From the NCBI GenBank assembly GCA_937127285.1, contig CAKZLV010000054.1, positions 1 through 63,976 on the forward strand: a stretch of 63,976 nt of DNA. The letters run 5' to 3'. Under the pieces are notes generated by a model. It worked only from the letters and a program-made list of their open reading frames with translations. It was not told where the DNA came from and made no database searches. The translations under genes were made by a program, and so were the position numbers. This DNA comes from an uncultured Bacteroidota bacterium. GTDB taxonomy: Bacteria > Bacteroidota > Rhodothermia > Rhodothermales > Salinibacteraceae. Shown here piece by piece: positions 30,205 to 39,308 of the stretch (positions are counted from its first letter, which is position 1; the number at the start of each line of letters is the position of its first letter).

Positions 30205-31376
30205 AGGGTCGGTCGGGTTGGTTGTGAATGAGGAAGAGCAAACGAACGAAACGCAGTGAACGAAACGCGATGGCGCGCGACGCGAACGCGCACGTCGGGT
30301 GCGGACGAACGACGAGCGGAGAGGGCCGCCCGGAAGAGGCCCGGCCCGTCCCGGCACGTGGCCTCGGATCCTGAAGGCCCGTCTCTAGTGGCAACCGCCG
30401 CGAAGACCGCTCGTCCAGTTCTCCGAGGCTCCGGATCTCCGAGGCTTCATCGCCTCCGGGATCTGATCTTATCCGGGATTCTCAACTCTTCAGGATTTCA
30501 CAGTACGACACTACCGAACATCCGTACAATCCGGCACCGGTGATCGTCTGTCCGTTGCAGCGGCGCCTCTGTGCCCGGAAGGCCACGTCGTGGCTTGTGG
30601 AGCGGGGCTTTCCTTGACGCCGGCAGCCGGATGTACGCGAGATCGCTGCCGCCCCCCGGCCCGCAATGGGGGGGGATGACGCGAGTTCGCAGGAGGCGAA
30701 AAGCGACATCCCGCAAACAGGAGGAGCCCGTATAGGCGGTGGCGTGCCGGGACCAAAACGATTTCGGACCGTCTCGTCTTAGCATTTCGTTAACGAATAC
30801 GACCTGAACACGTTCAACGGGTAGGTAGGGGTACGGTTGCGCTCTGGAAGAACCCGGGCGGTGCGATGGCCGCGATGTCCAGCGGTTACAGGATCATTAC
30901 GTGTGGAGGGTCGGGTGGAGAGAGCCGGGTTGATGACAGCCGGCCTCCCGGCTTGCCTTGCGCAGCGATCCGACCACTTTCGGTGGGTACTGTCCGCCGG
31001 TCGGCGCGATGTGAAACCCTCCACAAAAGAATCGGAAAAGCTTGTTGTAAGGGCTTTCGGATCGTGCGAAGGGGACTGCGGGTCGGAAACCCACCCCGTA
31101 GCAGGCGTACACACGACCGGATAACGCGCACGTTATGAAGTTGCTCTCCCTACCCCCACCCACCCGATCTTGATCTCCCTCGCTCCGCCACCGACGAGGG
31201 CCTGAATTGACGGGGTCGATGATCAGCTCAGATGCCGTGTTACTATTTCCGCGAACCGTGCGTCTATATCACTGGGGAAGTTCGTCTCGACCATTTTGGG
31301 GTCGAGAAGTCGCGGACCACTGGCTCTGCGCATCTTCCCTCTGCACGTACCCTTCTGCACATGCTCTAAGTTTTCT
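30205..31376. other. 1.17-kb gap without a recognised gene
   Basis: All frames were read; short frames exist on both strands but none has a recognisable domain, acidic bias or good start. Composition is lower in GC than the flanking genes from about 30480 onward. A perfect 12-bp palindrome TTCGTTAACGAA lies at 30786-30797, next to TTAGCAT (30779-30785). The right end is AT-rich (for example TAAGTTTT at 31367-31374, two bases before the next start codon), so promoters in both directions may lie here. Degraded genes or an unrecognised RNA cannot be excluded. Confidence 0.5.
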
Positions 31377-32690
31377 ATGCCCATGCCCGACCGATACCCG
31401 ACGGATGAAGCTGCGAGGCACGACGACGCACTCGAGGGCACGGCCCGCGACGAACCGTCAATCTTTGAAAAGTGCCACCGCTTCTTCGACGCGTCGGGCG
31501 ACTATGCGAAGGTCAAGAAGGCAGACCTCTACCCCTACTTCCGACCCATCGAAAAGAACGAAGGGTCGACCGCCATCATGAACGGCAACGAGATCGTGAT
31601 GGCCGGGTCCAACAACTACCTCGGCCTGACGGCCGATCCCCGTGTGAAGGAGGCCGCACAGCACGCCGTGGAGAAATACGGCACCGGATGCACCGGCAGC
31701 CGGTTCCTGAACGGAACCCTCGATTTGCACCTCCAGCTCGAAGAGCGCCTTGCCGAATTCATGGGCAAGGAGAAGGCCGTTGTATTCTCTACGGGTTATA
31801 TGACCAACGAGGGGGTCCTGGAGGCCGTCGCCGGTCGCAACGACATTATTTTCTCCGACAAAGACAACCACGCGTGCATCAACAGTGGGACGCGGGTGAG
31901 CCTCGCGGAAACCCGCCGCTACCGCCACAACGACATGGAGCACCTGGACGAGATGCTCGCCCGGGCGGACGATGATCAGCCGAATGCTGGCAAGATTATC
32001 GCCACGGACGGCGTCTTCTCGATGAGCGGCAAGATCGCGCAGGTGCCCGACCTGCTGGAGGTGGCCGACCGGCACAACGCCGCCCTGATGCTCGACGACG
32101 CTCACGCCATCGGGGTCATCGGGCCGGGCGGTACGGGATCGGCGGCGACGTACGGCCTGAAAGACCAGGTCGACATCATCACCGGTACGTTCTCGAAATC
32201 CTTCTCGTCGCTGGGCGGGTTCGCCGTCGGCGACCGCGACGTCATCGAGTACATCCGGCATGAAGCGTCGACGCACGTCTTCTCCGCCTCGATGCCGCCG
32301 GCCAACGTGGCGACCGTCCTGAAGTGCCTGGACATCCTCGAGCAGGAGCCGGAGCGCCTGGAGCGCCTCTGGGAGATTTCGTCCTACATGCGAGACGGCT
32401 TCCGGGATCTCGGCTTCGACGTCTGGGACAGTGAAACGCCCATCATCCCGGTCGTCGTCGGCGACATGGAGACGTGCTTCCGCTTCTGGCGCAGCTTGAT
32501 CGAAGAAGGCGTGTTCGTAAACGCCGTCGTGCCTCCGGCCGTGCCGCAGGGACAGGCGCTCATGCGGACCTCCTACATGGCGACCCACACCGACGAGGAA
32601 CTCGACCATATCCTGGAAGCCTTCCACAAGGTCGGCACGAAGCTGGGCGTGATCGGTCAGAACGGCCACACCCATCAAGCAGCGGCGTAA
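31377..32690 (+). CDS. Alpha-oxoamine synthase: serine palmitoyltransferase-like
   Basis: The 437-residue PLP enzyme belongs to the AONS family. Marks are NNYLGLTADPRVKEAA, YGTGCTGSRFLNGT, VVFSTGYMTNEG, DKDNHACINSG, LMLDDAHAIGVIGPGGTG and the PLP lysine in GTFSKSFSSLGG (K274). The N-terminal segment PSIFEKCHRFFDASGDYAKV and overall length favour serine palmitoyltransferase over the shorter 8-amino-7-oxononanoate or 2-amino-3-ketobutyrate synthases. In Salinibacter relatives a homologue that condenses cysteate with fatty acyl thioester makes sulfonolipids, so the amino acid substrate is open. A GNAT-like gene follows, with a hairpin terminator between. Start ATG 31377; MPMPD. Confidence 0.87.
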   Translation: MPMPDRYPTDEAARHDDALEGTARDEPSIFEKCHRFFDASGDYAKVKKADLYPYFRPIEKNEGSTAIMNGNEIVMAGSNNYLGLTADPRVKEAAQHAVEKYGTGCTGSRFLNGTLDLHLQLEERLAEFMGKEKAVVFSTGYMTNEGVLEAVAGRNDIIFSDKDNHACINSGTRVSLAETRRYRHNDMEHLDEMLARADDDQPNAGKIIATDGVFSMSGKIAQVPDLLEVADRHNAALMLDDAHAIGVIGPGGTGSAATYGLKDQVDIITGTFSKSFSSLGGFAVGDRDVIEYIRHEASTHVFSASMPPANVATVLKCLDILEQEPERLERLWEISSYMRDGFRDLGFDVWDSETPIIPVVVGDMETCFRFWRSLIEEGVFVNAVVPPAVPQGQALMRTSYMATHTDEELDHILEAFHKVGTKLGVIGQNGHTHQAAA

Positions 32691-32736
32691 GAGGCTGCCC
32701 GGACGGCGAGGCGACCCTGCCTACGCCCTCACCCTT

Positions 32737-32775
32737 CGACACCGCCCCTCGATATCGCCCCTCGACACCGCGCCC
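32737..32775. repeat. 13-bp tandem repeat downstream of the SPT-like gene
   Basis: CGACACCGCCCCT at 32737, CGATATCGCCCCT at 32750 and CGACACCGCGCCC at 32763. Confidence 0.75.
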
Positions 32776-32829
32776 GGTATCTCCCACCGACTCGACGCCG
32801 GCCGGCTCGATCACCCCCTCCCTACACGC

Positions 32830-32863
32830 AGAGGCTACCGTTCGTCCCGGCGGTAGCCTCTTT
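32830..32863 (+). terminator. Hairpin terminator or attenuator between SPT-like and GNAT-like genes
   Basis: AGAGGCTACCG (32830-32840) pairs perfectly with CGGTAGCCTCT (32851-32861), an 11-bp stem with a 10-nt loop, followed by TT(CGG). The T run is short, so read-through into the next gene, 25 bp downstream, is likely; it could set the ratio of the two transcripts. Confidence 0.65.
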
Positions 32864-32888
32864 CGGTTGCGCCGAGCGCTCCGTCTCT

Positions 32889-34052
32889 ATGATGCCCTCT
32901 ACCACTGCTTCCTCAATCACCGTTCATCCCGTATCCGGACGGCGGGAGCGGCAGCGCTTCATCGACGTCCCGTACGAGTTTTACCCGTCTCGCTACCCGC
33001 AGTGGGTGCCTCCCCTGCGGCGCGACGAGAAGAAAACCCTCGACCCCGGCACGAACGCCTTCTTCGAACACGGCGACATCCAGCTGTTCCTCGCCGAAAA
33101 CGAAGCCGGTGCCGTCGTCGGGCGCGTGGCGGGCATCGTCAACGGGATGCACCTCGACACCCACGACGACGACACCGGCTTCTTCGGCTTCTTCGAGTGC
33201 ATCGAGGACTACGACGTGGCCGCCGCCCTTCTCGACGCCGCCACGGCCTGGCTCCAGGATCAGGGGCTGGATCGGGTCCGCGGCCCCGCCAACCCTTCGC
33301 TGAACGATACGGCCGGCCTGCTCGTCGACGGCTTCGACCGCGAGCCCTCCATCTTGATGCCCTACAACCCGCCGTACTACGAGGACTTCCTCACGCGGTA
33401 CGGGTTCGAGCGCGTCATGACCATGTGGGCCTACTACGTTCACAAAAAGTACGTCGAGTACGACCGCCTGCGCCGGGGGGCCAATCTCGTCAAGCGCCGC
33501 ACGCCCGGCCTCGACATCCGGTCGCTCGACATGAGTCGGTTTGCCGAAGAGGCCCGGACGATCCTCGACATCTACAACGACGCGTGGTCCGACAACTGGG
33601 GCCACGTGCCGATGACGGACCGGGAGTTCGAGCAGCTCGCGGACGAGATGAAGCAGATCGTCGAGCCCGAGATGGTGTTCTTGATCGAACACGAGGGCGA
33701 GCCCGTGGCGTTCTCGATCACCCTCCCGAACATCAACCAGGCCCTGAAGCACGTTCCGGACGGCCGCCTGTTTCCGCTCGGCCTCCCGAAGCTCCTGTTG
33801 CACGCAACGTACAGCGTGTACGAATGCCGGATGCCCCTCATGGGCGTTCGGCCCGCGTATCAAGGGAAGGGGCTGGATGCGCTGCTCGTTCTCGAAACGA
33901 TCGAAAGCGGGCCGCCGAACGGTTTCGATGCCTGCGAAATGAGCTGGGTCCTCGACACGAACGATCGCCTCAAAAACCACATCGAGAGCCTCGGCGCCGT
34001 CGTCGATAAGGAATACGCCCTGTTCGAACTCCCGATGTCGGCCGCCGGCTGA
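32889..34052 (+). CDS. GNAT-superfamily acyltransferase-like protein, candidate ceramide synthase
   Basis: The 387-residue product looks like two GNAT-type halves. The first (about 10-170) has the segment FIDVPYEFYPSRYPQWVPPL, GRVAGIVNGMHL, FGFFECIEDYDVAAALL and RGPANPSLNDTAGLL; the second (about 215-385) has DIYNDAWSDNWGHVPMTDRE, FLIEHEGEPVAFSITLPNIN and a MPLMGVRPAYQGKGLDALL acyl-CoA-binding loop. This family is common in Bacteroidota. The bacterial ceramide synthase of Caulobacter is, as I recall, an N-acyltransferase of a similar kind. Being next to an SPT-like gene makes N-acylation of a sphingoid or capnoid base a testable role; that is inference, not shown by the sequence. Confidence 0.65.
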   Translation: MMPSTTASSITVHPVSGRRERQRFIDVPYEFYPSRYPQWVPPLRRDEKKTLDPGTNAFFEHGDIQLFLAENEAGAVVGRVAGIVNGMHLDTHDDDTGFFGFFECIEDYDVAAALLDAATAWLQDQGLDRVRGPANPSLNDTAGLLVDGFDREPSILMPYNPPYYEDFLTRYGFERVMTMWAYYVHKKYVEYDRLRRGANLVKRRTPGLDIRSLDMSRFAEEARTILDIYNDAWSDNWGHVPMTDREFEQLADEMKQIVEPEMVFLIEHEGEPVAFSITLPNINQALKHVPDGRLFPLGLPKLLLHATYSVYECRMPLMGVRPAYQGKGLDALLVLETIESGPPNGFDACEMSWVLDTNDRLKNHIESLGAVVDKEYALFELPMSAAG

Positions 34053-34106
34053 CGCCACCCGCCCGTTTCTCCGACGCGCATTTTTCGAATCACCCGCCCC
34101 GCCCCT

Positions 34107-34820
34107 GTGGACGCCATTCAGTTCGTCTATTTCGACCTCGACGACACCCTTCTGGATCATCAGCACGCCGAGCGGGAGGCGCTGGCCGACGTCCGACGTC
34201 GCTACCTGGAGGTGTTCGGGACGCTCTCCGTCGACGAGCTGCAGGCGCGCTACCACGCCATCAACAGCCCCCTGTGGCGCCGGTATGCCGACGGCGAAAT
34301 CGATAAGCAGACGGTGAAGCGCGCCCGCTTCGAGCGTCTCGTCCGGGACGTCGGGGCCGATCACGCCGACGCCCGGTTGATCGGGCGCTACTACCTGCAG
34401 CGCTACGCCGAGCACTGGGCGTTCGTCGACGGGGCGCGCGAGGCTTACACGACCGTTGCCGACCGGCGACCCGTCGGGATCCTGACGAACGGCTTTGCCG
34501 AGGTGCAGGCCAAGAAACTCGATCGCTTTCCGTTCCTCGGCGACCGGGCCGATCAGGTCGTCGTCAGCGAAGAGGTGGGCGTGATGAAGCCGGACCCGGA
34601 CATCTTTGCCCACGCGACGCAACAGGCCGGCGTGGACGCCGACGAGATTCTGTACGTGGGCGACTCGCGCCGGTCCGACATCGACGGGGGACGCCGGGCG
34701 GGCTGGACGACGGCCTGGTTTGCCCGCAACGGAGAAGACACGGGCGACGTCGAGGACGATGTGTTCGTCTTCGACGACTGGTCGGCGTTCCTCGCGCGCC
34801 TGCGGGGAGAAGAGGCGTAA
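34107..34820 (+). CDS. HAD-superfamily phosphatase, YjjG-like 5'-nucleotidase
   Basis: The 237-residue product is a HAD subfamily I hydrolase with motif I DLDDTLLDH, a helical cap (about 20-95), motif II ILTNGF, motif III lysine in VGVMKPDPDIF and motif IV YVGDSRRSDIDGG. Length and the GILTNG, KPDPxIF set match YjjG/YfnB-type nucleotidases, which remove phosphate from pyrimidine nucleotides or house-clean non-canonical ones. GTG 34107 is the only reasonable start, 54 bp after the GNAT-like gene. Its TAA is immediately followed by copy 2 of the MITE-like element. Confidence 0.85.
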   Translation: MDAIQFVYFDLDDTLLDHQHAEREALADVRRRYLEVFGTLSVDELQARYHAINSPLWRRYADGEIDKQTVKRARFERLVRDVGADHADARLIGRYYLQRYAEHWAFVDGAREAYTTVADRRPVGILTNGFAEVQAKKLDRFPFLGDRADQVVVSEEVGVMKPDPDIFAHATQQAGVDADEILYVGDSRRSDIDGGRRAGWTTAWFARNGEDTGDVEDDVFVFDDWSAFLARLRGEEA

Positions 34821-34963
34821 TCCGAACTCCGCATGCTCCGTCCGGGGGTGGACACTGGAAGGATGGATGGATGAAGGAGGGATGTGTGGACGTGTTGTGC
34901 TTCCGTCCCTCCACCCCGCCACCCGTTCTCCCATCTACCCCCGAACTCTGCTTCCGGATTCGG
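34821..34963 (-). repeat. MITE-like interspersed element, copy 2
   Basis: The + strand reads TCCGAACTCCG at the left end and CCGGATTCGG at the right end, imperfect inverted repeats of each other. The reverse complement is similar to 20091-20215 over its whole length, with matching left hairpin (CCGAATCCGG...), GACGGAAGCACAACACG and CCCGGACGGAGCATGCGG; the middle differs by insertions. The element begins at the base after the stop codon of the HAD gene. Confidence 0.75.
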
Positions 34964-35020
34964 TATAACGCTTCCCGAACACGGTCTCAGCCCACCGCTG
35001 GCAGGAAGTGGGGGCGGTCG

Positions 35021-35650
35021 CTATCCAATCACCGACCCGATTTGCCGGAGGAAGACCGTCACCGACCGCGGGTCGAGGAGGATCGTCAGCAGGACGCCGC
35101 CTACCGCGCCGCCCAGGTGTGCTTCGTGGGCGATGCCCCCGGCCACGCCGTCGCGGCCCTGCCGCAGGGCGTAGATGGATCCGACGACGTACAGGACGGC
35201 AAAGAGAATCGCCGGCATCGGAATGATAAACATGATGCCGAGCATGGCGAAGGGGGCGTAGAGGACGAAGGCGAACACGACGCCGCTTACGGCCCCGGAG
35301 GCGCCGACCGCCGAATACCCGGGTTCGTCGCGGTTCAGCGCGAAGGTCAGGCCGTGGGCTGCCAACTCGGATCCGAAGTAGAGGATCAAAAAGCCGGCCG
35401 GGCCCAGCACACTCTCCAGCTCGGGCCCGAAGAAAAACAGCGTGAACATGTTGAATGCCAGGTGCCCCGTGCCCACGTGGACGAATCCGGCGGTGAGAAA
35501 CCGGTAGTACTCGCCCTCTTCCCAGATGCGGCGGGGCTGAAAGGAGAGTTCGGCCAGCATCGACCGGTCTCCGGAGAGCGCATAAAAACTCACCCCCACG
35601 TTGAGAAGAAGGAGGGCGAGCGTGATCGGCGCTTGAAACAGAGCGTCCAT
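35021..35650 (-). CDS. Rhomboid family intramembrane serine protease
   Basis: The 209-residue protein has six membrane helices and a complete catalytic set: asparagine N67 in HLAFNMFTLFFFG, serine S118 in GASGAVSG and histidine H178 in HEAHLGG. The L1 loop residues (YYRFLTAGFVHVGTGHLAFN) are typical of bacterial rhomboids. It cleaves substrate transmembrane segments inside the inner membrane; the substrate is unknown. The C-terminus LTILLDPRSVTVFLRQIG continues as the last helix. It lies 100 bp downstream of purQ on the same strand. Confidence 0.92.
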   Translation of the reverse strand: MDALFQAPITLALLLLNVGVSFYALSGDRSMLAELSFQPRRIWEEGEYYRFLTAGFVHVGTGHLAFNMFTLFFFGPELESVLGPAGFLILYFGSELAAHGLTFALNRDEPGYSAVGASGAVSGVVFAFVLYAPFAMLGIMFIIPMPAILFAVLYVVGSIYALRQGRDGVAGGIAHEAHLGGAVGGVLLTILLDPRSVTVFLRQIGSVIG

Positions 35651-35750
35651 CGAGCAGAGAGAGGAGGATCGTGAGGGGAGGCGGGCAGGGGCTGCCTGCC
35701 ACCGGCGAGAGACCGCGCGCCGAGCCGCGTTCGGCGGCCGAGACGCACGT

Positions 35751-36452
35751 CTACGCCGCGACGGCCGACCGGTGCTCGATCATCGACTCGAAGATGAGCC
35801 GGCCGTCGTCCGAGCCGAGCAGGTCTTCCACGCAGCGCTCGGGGTGGGGCATGACGCCGCACACGTTGCCGGCCTCGTTCACGATGCCCGCGATGTTGTT
35901 GACGGACCCGTTCGGATTGGCGGCCGGCGAGACGGTGCCGCCGGCGTCGGCGTACCGGAAGACGACCCGGTCGGTTGCCTCCAGTTCCTCCAGTACGTCT
36001 TCGTCGGCGTAGTAGCGCCCCTCGCCGTGGGCGACCGGAAATTGAACGACATCGCCCGTCTGCCCCCGCTGGGTGAACGGTGTGGCGTCGTTCTCAACCC
36101 GGAGGTGGACGTGTTTGCAGGTGAAGCGCAGTGACTCGTTGCGCATTAGCGTGCCGGGAAGCAGGCCGGCTTCACAGAGAATCTGAAAGCCGTTGCAGAT
36201 CCCGAGGACGAGACCGCCGTCTTCGGCGAAGCGGACCACGTCCTGCATAATGGGGGAAAACTGCGCGACGGCGCCGGAGCGCAGGTAGTCGCCGTACGAG
36301 AACCCCCCGGGCACGATGACGGCGTCTACATTCCCGACCTCCTCTTCCTGATGCCAGATAAACCGGGCGTCCTGCTCCAAAACGTGCTTGGTGGCATGGT
36401 AGGCATCGTGGTCACAGTTGGACCCGGGGAAGACGACGACTCCGAATGTCAT
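35751..36452 (-). CDS. purQ: Phosphoribosylformylglycinamidine synthase glutaminase subunit
   Basis: The 233-residue product is PurQ, a class I glutamine amidotransferase for step four of purine synthesis. Marks are [27 protein letters not shown], the nucleophile C86 in [33 protein letters not shown] and MPHPERCVE. It pairs with PurS and PurL, which are not in the window. It is a stand-alone subunit as in Bacillus and many Bacteroidota. Start ATG 36452 matches homologues ([10 protein letters not shown]). Confidence 0.94.
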   Translation of the reverse strand: MTFGVVVFPGSNCDHDAYHATKHVLEQDARFIWHQEEEVGNVDAVIVPGGFSYGDYLRSGAVAQFSPIMQDVVRFAEDGGLVLGICNGFQILCEAGLLPGTLMRNESLRFTCKHVHLRVENDATPFTQRGQTGDVVQFPVAHGEGRYYADEDVLEELEATDRVVFRYADAGGTVSPAANPNGSVNNIAGIVNEAGNVCGVMPHPERCVEDLLGSDDGRLIFESMIEHRSAVAA

Positions 36453-36534
36453 GAACAGGGAGGGGGTAGGGGAAGGAGAAAACGAAGGGGGACGCGGCGC
36501 GCTCCTGCGGCGGCCCCGTCCCCGAAGGGAGCGG

Positions 36535-38076
36535 CTACGATGTCGAGGGCTGCACGTAATCGAGCCAGGAGGAGCCGTCAACGTAGTCTTCGATCGCGCC
36601 GGGGAGGGAGAAGTCGCGATAGGACGTCAGCATTCCGTCGACACGCGACCGGAAGGCGTCCAGGCAGTTGGCAACCAGGTCGCTGCGGAAGCCCCGGTCG
36701 CCGAGTTCGATGACCATTTCCATCGTCAGCACCCGGCCGAGGATGCGCCCGAGATCGACCATCTTCCGCTGCGGAAGCGAAAAGTCGACCTCAAAGTCGA
36801 GCGTGTCTTCGAAGTAGTCGACTGCGCGGTGGGAGAGGTCTTGAGACTTCAAGAACTCGTACAGGTTCGTCTCCTTTGCCTGGCGCATCGACTTGAGCAC
36901 CGACTCGGTGATTTGCTGGTACAGCACGTCGTTCGAGCCCTCAAAGATCTGGAACGGGCGGCTATCCACGACGCTGCGCCCGGCGACGTGGTCGAGGCGG
37001 TAGCCCTTTCCGCCGGTGAGTTGGAGCAAAGATTGCGAGGCGTTCTGCATCAGGTCGGTCACGACCGACTTGATCGTGTTGGCCTCCAGCGCTTTGCCGG
37101 CGAGGTTTTCGTCGAGGTTCGCGTTCTCGCTGGTGTGCAGGCACATGGCCGAGCACGCCGTGTAGGCCGCCTGGATGTGGGCGATCCGCCGCTTTACCTG
37201 GTCGTACCGGATGAGCGGCTTCCCGCCGACGACGCGTTCGCGCGCGTGCTGAATCGCCTCGTCGAGCAGGCGCTTCAGAAAACCCATTCCCATGCCCGGA
37301 AACTCGATCCGGCTGCGGTGCAGGGTGTCGAGCATCATCTTGATGCCGGTGCTCTCCGGCTGCAGCCGGTGTTCTTCCGGCACGTCGATGTCGACCCGGT
37401 TCCGGCCGTAGGGGATCATGTACAGGCCGAGGTTCTCGTAGAACTCCTCGACCTCCACCATCTGCTCCGGGCGGTTCATGTCGGCAACGAAGAAGTCGAT
37501 GTCCCGGCCGAGGTCGCCGTTCTTGCCCTGCCGGCGCGCGGTGATCAGCCAGAAGTCCGCCCAGCCGGTCAGACCGGCCCAGTGCTTCGTGCCCTCGACG
37601 TGGTAGCCGTCGTCCGTCTCGGTGTACGACGTCTCCATGTGAAGGGCGTCGGTTCCGTAGGCCGGCTCGGTGATCATGAGCCCGCCCATGTTCTTCTCTT
37701 CGATGAAGCGCTCGAAGACCGAACTCTTGATCGCGTCGTGGCCGTACTTCGTGAGCGGCTGCAGAAACAGCGCGCCGTTGATCCCCAGCGTCAGCGACAG
37801 AGCCAGAGATTCGTACGACGCCGTTGCCAGAATCGACTGGCACTCATGTACGTGACCGCCGCGGCCCCCGTACTCCTCCGGGATGAAAACCGACAGCGGC
37901 GTGAGGGACTGTACCTCCCGCATCATGAACGGGGGCAGACCGCGCTTGGCGCTGTGGCGATTGTAGTCGGTGCGTTTGTTGAATACGGTGTCGAGCTTCT
38001 CCGCAAATGCGTCGCGAAATGTTTGGAAATCAACCGACGCGCCGAGTTCCTCGGACACATACGAGGCGATGCTCAT
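36535..38076 (-). CDS. Acyl-CoA dehydrogenase family flavoprotein
   Basis: The 513-residue protein is an ACAD-fold flavoenzyme. Marks are [51 protein letters not shown] with the FAD strand, [21 protein letters not shown], and the C-terminal segment [19 protein letters not shown] with [13 protein letters not shown], where the glutamate position of the catalytic base region is found. The C-terminal 90 residues are longer than in classical 380-residue ACADs. Acyl chain specificity cannot be read from sequence. It begins the - strand run acyl-CoA dehydrogenase, purQ, rhomboid. Confidence 0.88.
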   Translation of the reverse strand: MSIASYVSEELGASVDFQTFRDAFAEKLDTVFNKRTDYNRHSAKRGLPPFMMREVQSLTPLSVFIPEEYGGRGGHVHECQSILATASYESLALSLTLGINGALFLQPLTKYGHDAIKSSVFERFIEEKNMGGLMITEPAYGTDALHMETSYTETDDGYHVEGTKHWAGLTGWADFWLITARRQGKNGDLGRDIDFFVADMNRPEQMVEVEEFYENLGLYMIPYGRNRVDIDVPEEHRLQPESTGIKMMLDTLHRSRIEFPGMGMGFLKRLLDEAIQHARERVVGGKPLIRYDQVKRRIAHIQAAYTACSAMCLHTSENANLDENLAGKALEANTIKSVVTDLMQNASQSLLQLTGGKGYRLDHVAGRSVVDSRPFQIFEGSNDVLYQQITESVLKSMRQAKETNLYEFLKSQDLSHRAVDYFEDTLDFEVDFSLPQRKMVDLGRILGRVLTMEMVIELGDRGFRSDLVANCLDAFRSRVDGMLTSYRDFSLPGAIEDYVDGSSWLDYVQPSTS

Positions 38077-38357
38077 GGGTGCGGTGGGTTACGCGGAATA
38101 CCTTCGAGAACTTCAGAACGTGCGGCCCGGCAACGGAATCACCAGGCTCTTCACCCTCGCGTAACGGACGAGGGGGGAAAAAGATCAAAACGGCTCGGCA
38201 AACGGACAAACGAAACCGTAATATCGGTCGGTGCTGATCCTACCGGTGTCCCGACGCGATTCGGGAGGCCGGTGCTCTGGGAAGCTGGTGCTCTGGGAGG
38301 TCGGTGCGTCGGGTCGGATCGAGAATCGACCGCGGACGATCGATCCCGCCTCCCGGG

Positions 38358-39308
38358 TCACGAATGATCGGCCGGCTTTTCGAACACAAGAAAGTGCTGG
38401 CGGGGAAGCATGTCTCGTGTGGCGACCCAGTCGAGCCCCACCGCCTTCATTTCCTTTTTCGCCTGCGCCTCGCTCATCTTGTGGAGACGCTTGATCGGGA
38501 CGCTCGGGTCCTCCTTCCGATATTCGACGAGATAAACGCGTCCTCCGGGAACGAGGGCGTCGGCGAGGTTCTGCATCATCTCCCGCGGATGAGAGAATTC
38601 GTGGTAGGCGTCCACCATGAGTGCCGCGTCCACTGAGTCGCTGGGAAGGGACGGATCGGTAATGCTGCCCCGTACGAGGGTCACGTTGTCCCGTCCTTCC
38701 CGCTGTTTGCGAGCGCGCATCTTGTCCAGCATCTCCGGCTGGATGTCGACGGCAAACACCCGCCCCTCCGGAACGCGCGGCGCAATCCGAAAGGTAAAGT
38801 ATCCGGTTCCGGCTCCGATGTCGGCCACCACGTCGCCCAGGGCGAGGTTCATGCTGTCCACGACGAGGTCGGGGCGTTCCTTCTCGTCGCGGGCCGCTCG
38901 CTCCAGCCAGGCGGCACCGCGATGGCCCATCACCTTGGAGATCTCCCGGCCCATGTACACCTTCCCGATTCCGTTCCGGCTGGGCGAGACCCGGGTGTAG
39001 ACACCGGAGGTGTCGGCCGTGTCGGCAGCCGCGGTGCGTGGGCCGGCGGCGGACGCGTCGGTTCGCGCGTCCGCGCCGCATCCGACCGCGAGCAGCGCGA
39101 CCGCAAGCAGGAGCGCGGGAACGACTCGCCCCGCCCGTTCGAGAGTCCCCGGGCTCTTCCGCGACCCGTCGCCGGCGGGCGGCCGAAGCGAGCCCGGCGG
39201 GTCGGAACGGGACGCCGCAGCGGAGGATGAGCCGGCGTCGGCGTCGCTGACCCCGCTGTCGGGATATGGACGCCAGAACGGTTGCAGGGGATGGTCCGAT
39301 TGAAGCAT
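38358..39308 (-). CDS. SAM-dependent methyltransferase with a membrane anchor or lipobox
   Basis: The 316-residue product has a class I methyltransferase domain at about 125-315: ADIGAGTGYFTFRIAP (motif I), VFAVDIQPEMLDKM, DNVTLVRGSITDPSLP, ALMVDAYHEFSHP and LVPGGRVYLVEYRKED. In front of it, residues about 64-80 form a hydrophobic segment ending LLAVGCGA, a lipobox-like site. The 60 residues before that are Pro/Ser-rich with no obvious start closer to the hydrophobic segment, so the signal would be unusually far in. The family of exported methyltransferase-like proteins exists in other bacteria, with unknown substrate. Whether it is a lipoprotein or a cytoplasmic-side anchored enzyme is open. 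Confidence 0.75.
   Translation of the reverse strand: MLQSDHPLQPFWRPYPDSGVSDADAGSSSAAASRSDPPGSLRPPAGDGSRKSPGTLERAGRVVPALLLAVALLAVGCGADARTDASAAGPRTAAADTADTSGVYTRVSPSRNGIGKVYMGREISKVMGHRGAAWLERAARDEKERPDLVVDSMNLALGDVVADIGAGTGYFTFRIAPRVPEGRVFAVDIQPEMLDKMRARKQREGRDNVTLVRGSITDPSLPSDSVDAALMVDAYHEFSHPREMMQNLADALVPGGRVYLVEYRKEDPSVPIKRLHKMSEAQAKKEMKAVGLDWVATRDMLPRQHFLVFEKPADHS

Noticed and set aside
30837-31163. Small protein or gene remnant in the 1.17-kb gap (several frames, one with a GFRPA motif)
   Set aside because: Frames are short, overlap on both strands, lack the acidic bias of real genes here, and the resemblance to FGE-domain C-termini is only a few residues.
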